Source: Gnetum montanum (taxonomy: Eukaryota; Streptophyta; Gnetopsida; Gnetales; Gnetaceae). Taken from it: a stretch of 47,213 nucleotides of DNA. This document shows, piece after piece, positions 40,960-47,213 of this stretch. The stretch lies in NCBI GenBank assembly GCA_015680685.1, contig MNCI01020983.1, forward strand, positions 5,779-52,991. Reading direction: 5' to 3'. The position numbers and the translations under genes are program-made. Below the pieces are notes generated by a model. That model searched no databases, had not been told where the DNA came from, and saw only the letters and a list, made by a program, of their open reading frames with translations. Numbering within the stretch: position 1 is the stretch's first letter; every line of letters begins with the position of its first letter.

Positions 40960-43080
40960 GTTTTTAAGGAATGAAATTTTTTATTATTATAGTTTCAAGT
41001 ACAATTTGAAGCTTGATACCACCTTGGACTAGTTAATGAAAGTGAGATAAGGATCCCTTGAACCTATCCAAAAGTTCATTCAAAGATACAATGTGATCCT
41101 TAACAAAATTCTTGAATCCATCTTTGAAACACACCTCTTGGCTATTTTCAAGGAAGAAATTAATAACTTTATCAAATCAAACTATACTACTTGGACCCCT
41201 GATCACTCAGTCAAGCATTTTCCCTAATCAAGAACATAAAGGATGTAGCAAAAGCTAGTCATAACTCTTCTTATATAGCCTACAAGAACCAACATATGAA
41301 AAGGAATAGGGATAAGGGTAAACAAATACATATAACCATAGCCATAGTTGCTAAAGATCTCAAAAAAAAGAAAAAAGAAAAAGAGGAGCTAAGGACATCA
41401 TAACCTGAAGTCCCTACCTCTACTACTCAACCATCTATCTCTGATGCTTCTACATATAATTATCCAAAGCCCAACTTTGAATGAAAAGATCAATTCAATT
41501 ATACTAAAGTATCAATGAAACTATCAAAGCTTCTTAATTAATTACTTAGAAGTAGTTGTATTCAACACAAGTAGCTATCTAAAAATGCTCACAAGAGACA
41601 TGATCATATTTCTAACATTAGTAGAGACACTACCACAACCACAAAAGATGCTTTACCTATGCCTAAGCACTTCAAACTAGACTAATTTTGCTACTGTCAT
41701 CAACTTTTTTGTCATAATACGAATTTCTTCTTGGCCTTGAAGAATCATCTTTAGAAGATGATAGATAGTGGGGAACTATTCTTAGATGCATCCAATATTG
41801 TTAGGTCCCAGAACTAGCCCATGCAACTGTACAAGGATTCCTTAAATGCTAGTAATGATCCATACACTATAGTCATGGTCAATGTTCATAACAAGTCTAA
41901 ACCTGCTAGGAAGTTATTTGTAGTTTGGATACCTCCTCATCATGATTAGTCTTCAACTTTCACAAGTTCAAGAATCTTGTTCATTATAAGGGTATCACCA
42001 TCTACACCTTTTAAAATACCTTTTATTATTAGAATGTTTTCTCCTTCCATTGATAAATCCATAGCTCATATTGACTAACATCCTCTTATAGTGGCCAATG
42101 CATAAAATATCTTCACAATTGAACAACAAGAAGTTACCACCTAAATCCTAGAAGAAAGTAGGTCAACCAAAATCCAACCTAGTCTCAACTATGCCCATGA
42201 ACACTAATGCTCAAACTATTTGAACTAGCTAGCTAAAGAGAACCACAAACAAGAGAAAAGTAAGAGGCTAAAAAAATAAATGCATAAACGTGAAGTTAAA
42301 ATTCTAGGTAAGATGGAGGAAGTGAAGCCCAATAAAACTAAAAAACCATCCACCAATAACAAGAACTTCCTCATTACCATGAAATAAGTAAAAATCTCAC
42401 TGAAATAGAAAAATACATTATTGAGCCTTTATGATTTGATTATGATCTCTCCCACACATCGTGAAGCTTCAATCAAAATGTTGGCTTCAATTCCTGTAAG
42501 CAAAGACATGCTTGCCAATGAAGAGTCTAACCACTTTGTAAGTATGCCCCCTCCACTTAAGGAAGAAATGAAACAAACTACTTTGACATTTCATGTTAGT
42601 TAAGAAAAGAGGAATTCATAGAGTAGTGAAGTGTTATGAATCCCTCTTTTCATAATCATTTAAGTTGGATAGTATAAGGTGCATTGAGTACATGTTAATA
42701 ATGGAGTAGCTATAAATATTATCCCTTTACCTATTTTCAAATGGTTAAGCCTGGTTGAGAATATCTAGGACACCTTCACTTCCATGCTTAAGTCATTTAG
42801 TGGATCATGGGTAGTAGTGAGAGGATACATCTTGTTAGACTTTGTAGCTAGAAAATAATTCCCCATATCCATTGACTTCCTATTCATTGAAGAAACACCA
42901 AGCTTTTACTTCATCTTAGGATAGTCTTGGTTAGCTAAGTTGCAAGAATGTTCATCACTAGTCAATCAAGTAATTCATATATCTTACAAGAGAGATGAAA
43001 TCATAATTCATGGAGATAGCATAGTTCCCTTATCAATTAATAAAGTTGACATAGAATAAGAATTTGAGGTGAAATTTTAA
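40960..43080 (+). pseudogene. Ty3/gypsy gag and aspartic protease block lacking reverse transcriptase
   Basis: The gag part keeps KFIQRYNVILNKILESIFET and FKEEINNFIKSNYTTW near 41070-41200. A Lys-rich linker (KKKKKEKEEL) follows near 41370. The protease region (about 42700-43010) reads VNNGVAINIIPLPIFKWLSL, then MLKSFSGSWVVVRGYILLDF, FLFIEETPSFYFILG and a YKRDEIIIHGD end. This matches plant gypsy protease with its 'iDgGaglNl' start, but the catalytic Asp is Asn here. RT should come next and does not. Stops are frequent. Confidence 0.65.
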
Positions 43081-43400
43081 GAAGAAAATTCTATAGTAAA
43101 GAATGAAACCAAAGACCATACCAAAATCAATGAAGCCAAAGCTAATAACACCAAAGCCAAAAATGAAACTTGGGAGAAAGTCCCATTTAGTATCATTAGC
43201 AAAGGGAATGGAAAATACAAAATTATATAGGAAAAGTCTTACTAGTTTTCTAATCTATCAAAGATTAGAAAATAGACACATAATTAATGTGGCCATCCAG
43301 AGCCTAAAACTAATAAACCACTATCTTCTAGGGCCTAAAGCTGGTAAACCATGACCTTCTAGGACATAAAACTAGTGACACTATGGCCTACCAAGGCCTA
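43081..43400 (+). other. Lys-rich open frame after the protease remnant
   Basis: An 83-codon open frame at 43103-43354 is rich in Lys and Pro repeats (KPKLITPKPKMK). It lies where gypsy elements of this kind have a linker between protease and RT. No independent function can be assigned. Confidence 0.3.
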
Positions 43401-46400
43401 AAAATTATGAATGTAATAGCCTCTTCTTTCTTCACCTCATACATACATTGTGGTCAATTTACTTAAGAGCATCATATATAGTTTTTACTTAAATGTTTAT
43501 GCCTTGTTTTACCATTTTTATTACATCATATTTTATTTACTAGTACTTTGTAGCTTTTTCCTTTTTCATTTTTGCCTTAAGTCATACATTATATTTACCC
43601 TTTATGTTTGCATAAAAACATAAAACATAAAATAAGTAGAAAATCATCCAAAATCAAAATGCAACACTTGTATAGGCAGATAATCAACAATAGTAGCCAT
43701 AGTTACACTATGTAACAAGCAATAAATAATACATGGTCTCTAAAATCATGATAGCCAATAAAACAATAACAACCATGTAGCCTTAACAACATCAAAAATA
43801 ATAATTCTATCATCATCATCAGATTAGCTAAGCCATGGGAGGAGGAGAGGGAATGTTGTTAAGCCATCACCATCATTGCTTGGGGCCTATTGACAATAAA
43901 AGCATGTAACCATTAGTGACAATGATAGCATAAATATAGCTATTAAAACATAAAACCAGTAAAAAATAAATGAGATATTTTACCAAATACTTAACATAAA
44001 AAAACTAAGTTTGACATTTTTTCATAAAATTAACATAAAAATAGAATAGTTTCACATTTTGAAAAACCAAGTTTAACATTTTGTCAAATAGTTGACATAC
44101 ACAACATAAATGAACATTTTAACAAACAATTAACATGAAACAAGATTTACATAGAAACATGTTACAAAGATCAATAATGCTAAGGTCTAAAGAGTATAAA
44201 AATCCTAATAACAATGGTTGAAGAGTTGAAACAATCCAAAATAGTAGAAATGAGGGTAGAGTAAAGCAAAAAATGCTGAGATTTCTTCATCTTGAGGAAC
44301 TATATGCTACTATTCTTTCCTCATAAAAATTTCAAAATGCCTAATACGTTGTAGTCCTAGGTAGGTAAGGATAAAAACATTGCTCTATCAAAGCCAAAGA
44401 CCAATCACACTAATCACAAGATTAGAGAAAACTCCACAACACCTATCCCAGGCACCAAGCACTAAAATGCTATCAATATTGATAAAAGGAAATCCAAAAC
44501 CATGCATTAAAGCAATAAAATGAGACAAACACTAGCCTCAAAGGTAGGAAATTTTTTTAAAAGATTTATTATTGATCATAAATATTATAAATATTGTTAA
44601 TTTGGCCAAAACTATAAGAAACATTGCATGTCTAGGTGCAAAAGCCCAAAATTCACCAAAATTTAAGCAAAAAAATCCTAATTCATGGTAATTCAAGCAT
44701 GAAAATATTGAAAATGCAATGATCTAGCCACTAAAAATTAAAAGTGTTGTCCCAAGCATTAGAAAAATCAAAAACACTACCATTTTTTTTAATAACTTTC
44801 ACAAAAAACCCTGGTTTTGACCACCAAAATCTTAATTTGACATCATGAAACCTAGAAAATTTGCCATCATGGCCAAGAACCCTACTACAATGTGTTTCCC
44901 AATCTCAAAGGTCAAAAATGCTAACAATGGAAAGAAAAAGACCCATAAATTCTATCATATGTGGCCGCAAAAAACCAAAAATTCAGGAAAATGACTAGAA
45001 TAGGCCAAAACATTGGACATTTCACTAAGAGAAAACACTAATTAACATCATAAAATGTGAAAAATTCAAAATTTTATTTCTAGGACTATCAAAGAAGCTA
45101 GAACCTTGATTCTACGTAGTCGAAAGCCAAAGTTTTGCATACATAGGCCTACAAAAATCTAGAGCATTCTTAAATTAGGCTAGAAAACATAGATAAAATG
45201 GGTACATGAACGTTGTAGATCTAGATCTCTCTATGGTAGATAGGTGTGAAAGCATGGATAGAACAATCCTCTCAACCTCCTCTTCTTCCTTCATTCCTCC
45301 ATTCCTACTCATTGATCCATTCTTCCTTGACATGGCTACTAGATCTTGTATGTTCTGCCATTGACTGTCAACAAGAGAAGCCTAGAATTCCTAGGTTTGC
45401 TCCAACACGTTAAGCATAAGAGGTATGAAAAATCAAAGTTTCCTAGATACAATATTGTAATTGGATTTTATGATCCAAGCCTATCCCAAATACACTATGA
45501 GAATGAAATTGAAAATGAAATAGGTCAAATACAATACTAGAATGAAATTGATGTCATCCATTAATATTTCATGAAAAATTACTTGTTGTAGCTTAAACAT
45601 GTTATGCCTAGTTACCCAAGTAAGCTAAGTGTATCCCAAATACATTGTTTAAGTTAAATTAAGATTGAAATTAACTCTACACATTAACACTTGATTGAAA
45701 ATTGGCTTTTCTAGTTTAAAACACTACCCATGTACTTAATAAAGATGACATGTGGGCCCCATAGATCATAAACAAAAAATATCAAAGGTTAAACATGCTA
45801 TGCTAATGAAGTAGAAAATGAAAATAACTAAACACACTATGGAGCCTAGATCTATTGCCTACACATTACCCACTTTAGCCTAAAATGCTAACATGTGGGT
45901 TCCATAACCTTGGATTTCAAGCACCAAGGATCAAAAACATTGTAGAGATGAAATTGACTATGAAATTAACCAAGGACATTACCTTGTGGGATGAAATTGT
46001 CTTCCATAACTTAAAATGCTCTCATTTTGTCACAATAGGCTAATAGGTGGGCCCTACAAATCCTAAGATATCAAGTGCTAAATACAATGTCACAATGAAA
46101 TTGAAAATGAAATTAGCTCAAATACATTGTGGCCCTAAAGTTAAGAATGAAATAGATCTAATATGTTACCCTTTATTATGAAATTGACATTCTTATCTTA
46201 AAACACTGCCTTTTTTGTCTAATAAGTAGACAGTTGGATTCCATGAACTCTAGATCTAAGATACTAAGTGCTGAAAATGTTGTAGTAATGAAATTAGTCT
46301 ACACAAGTCGACAAGCTTGAGTTTATGTTCAACATGCTACCTAGATCAGTCAAATATGCTAACATATGTGTCCCATAGATTCTTACCAAAAACACAAAGG

Positions 46401-46620
46401 ATAAAAAATGTTGTACTAGTAAAATTGACAACTTATTTGACATAAATATGATGTTAACCAAATCTATACTATCCATGTGTTGTTTAGAATAGCCTATCAC
46501 ACTATCAACCTAGGCCATGATGTCCACATGCTACCATACTAGCTCAAAAACACTGTCAATATGGATTATTTTGTCATTTATAGCTTGTTTAATATTAAAA
46601 CACATTACTTTATTTATATT
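43401..46620. other. Non-coding internal DNA before LTR copy 4, with degenerate repeats
   Basis: No coding motif. A degenerate repeat with taacataaaa and gtttgacatttt cores lies near 43980-44160. A longer diverged array occupies about 45490-46450. The whole stretch probably is the 3' untranslated region of the plus-strand gypsy element. Confidence 0.45.
45490..46450. repeat. Diverged tandem array, spacing 140-195 bp, about five units
   Basis: A (a)tgtgggccccatag-type core recurs at about 45752, 45895, 46035, 46230 and 46369. Each core is followed by a caag(t/c)gctaaa..a.ttgtag-like part and one or two aatgaaattga motifs, then an aaaacactac/aaaatgct part. Units are strongly diverged. Confidence 0.6.
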
Positions 46621-46910
46621 TTCCTTTTGGATATAGTGATCACCTTTTTTACCTTAAAATAACCAATAAAAAATTAACATTATTATTTTTACCTTTTTTA
46701 ACCTTATTTTACATTATTTTACCTCATTTTGACATCATTTGTGCCTTATTTTACCTTCTTTCATCTTAATTTATCTTGTTTTTCCTTAGTTGCTGTGACC
46801 TTCTTTTGCCTTGTTATATCTTATTTGATGATGTTTTACCTTTATCTTGCTTTATTGTGCTTTATTATTACATTGTTTTGCATTGTTTTAACTTTATTTG
46901 GAAAAAAATA
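46621..46910. repeat. T-rich low-complexity tract with ttaccttatttta repeats
   Basis: Irregular repeats of tttacctt, ccttattttac and tcttgctttatt fill about 290 bp directly upstream of LTR copy 4. Confidence 0.75.
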
Positions 46911-46970
46911 TCATGCAAATGCCACTTAATGTGTTCTTATTAACATTCAAGATTGAACTATGAAGATATG

Positions 46971-47213
46971 TGATGAGACGCGATTTGCACTAGGCCGCGA
47001 TATCGCGTCTTCTCCTGCGATATCGCGTCCCACCGCCATTTCTATAAATAAGAGGCGGCACTCCCTTCATTTCCCAATCTTGGCTAGTGTAGCGAAGCTC
47101 TGGCAGATTGATCACTCCAGAGTTAGAATTTTTCCCCATGTGCCCGCAGTAGGAGTCCTAGAGTGAACGGCTCTTTATTCGAGCAGCTTGTAACCTGAAC
47201 CCAAGTTGTGTAC
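46971..47213 (+). mobile_element. LTR copy 4 of the GATATC-palindrome family (runs off window end)
   Basis: Starts tgatgagacgcg. It has a perfect 12-bp palindrome CGCGATATCGCG (46996-47007), a second GCGATATCGC (47017-47026), and a TATA box ctataaataagagg (47042-47055). Downstream it has cagagttagaattttt, gtgcccgcagtaggagtc and agtgaacggctctttatt, matching LTR copy 2. It is probably the 3' LTR of the plus-strand gypsy element to its left. Confidence 0.75.
46996..47055 (+). promoter_or_regulatory. LTR copy 4 promoter: two GATATC palindromes and a TATA box
   Basis: Two 10-12 bp perfect palindromes with the same centre, 20 bp apart, lie 16-35 bp upstream of the TATA box. CpG sites are intact here, unlike the surrounding decayed element. 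Confidence 0.55.

Noticed and set aside
42421-42603. 60-codon plus-strand open frame as an independent gene
   Set aside because: It lies between the gag and protease remnants of a decayed gypsy element and has no motif of its own.
46996-47030. CRISPR-like or bacterial operator reading of the palindromes
   Set aside because: Only two copies, in a plant LTR upstream of a TATA box; no array or bacterial context.
46960-47166. 68-codon plus-strand open frame at the right end
   Set aside because: It spans an LTR promoter with TATA box and palindromes; non-coding.
1-47213. tRNA, rRNA or other structured RNA genes
   Set aside because: No cloverleaf, B-box pair with proper spacing or rRNA-like segment was recognised by eye; a covariance-model scan was not possible.

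Overview
The window is nuclear DNA of a seed plant. It is AT-rich, packed with old decayed LTR retrotransposons, and contains one recognisable host gene whose intron exceeds 14 kb and holds retrotransposons. Long TE-filled introns, deep decay of Ty3/gypsy elements and low gene density fit a gymnosperm best; this is inference, because no species marker was seen.

The host gene is NUF2, a kinetochore NDC80-complex subunit, on the minus strand from 27424 down to about 7689. Ten exons join in frame (434 codons) with GT/AG junctions: an N-terminal CH-like domain, then coiled coil. The last exon is uncertain because its phase does not match. Its upstream region carries an E2F-type site and an AACGG (MSA-core) site, as expected for a cell-cycle gene. 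Intron 4 (14,388 bp, 11916-26303) holds two Copia elements in the gene's own orientation. Copia-1 (14378-19037) is heavily decayed and has a nested solo gypsy LTR. Copia-2 (22234-25900) has a reading frame open over about 1,104 codons except for four TGA codons, plus an in-frame integrase deletion and a 60-N assembly gap where its 3' LTR should be.

Left flank (1-7600): a minus-strand gypsy fragment (decayed gag, tRNA-Asp-type primer site, 1.2 kb LTR with a 28-C run), then a GC-richer stretch ending in an A tail, possibly a LINE end.

Right flank (28-47 kb): a LINE ORF1-like zinc-knuckle remnant, then a nest of LTR elements sharing one LTR family. Four LTR copies are seen (28749-29447 +, about 29448-30488 -, 33549-34391 -, 46971-end +). 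Three have GATATC-centred palindromes upstream of the TATA box; the fourth has TGCATCA/TGATGCA modules instead. Between the two minus-strand LTRs lies a decayed ORF (about 32560-30728) that I do not recognise. Further right are a minus-strand gypsy integrase tail (36806-36420), a plus-strand gypsy RT-RNaseH-integrase block (36811-39913), a plus-strand gag-protease block lacking RT (about 40960-43080), and 3.5 kb of non-coding, partly tandemly repeated DNA before the last LTR.

The only gene likely to be functional is NUF2. Nearly all disrupted TE frames are broken by TAA, TAG or TGA at places where C-to-T (or G-to-A) change of CAA, CAG, CGA or TGG would explain the stop. That is the signature of long-term cytosine-methylation silencing.
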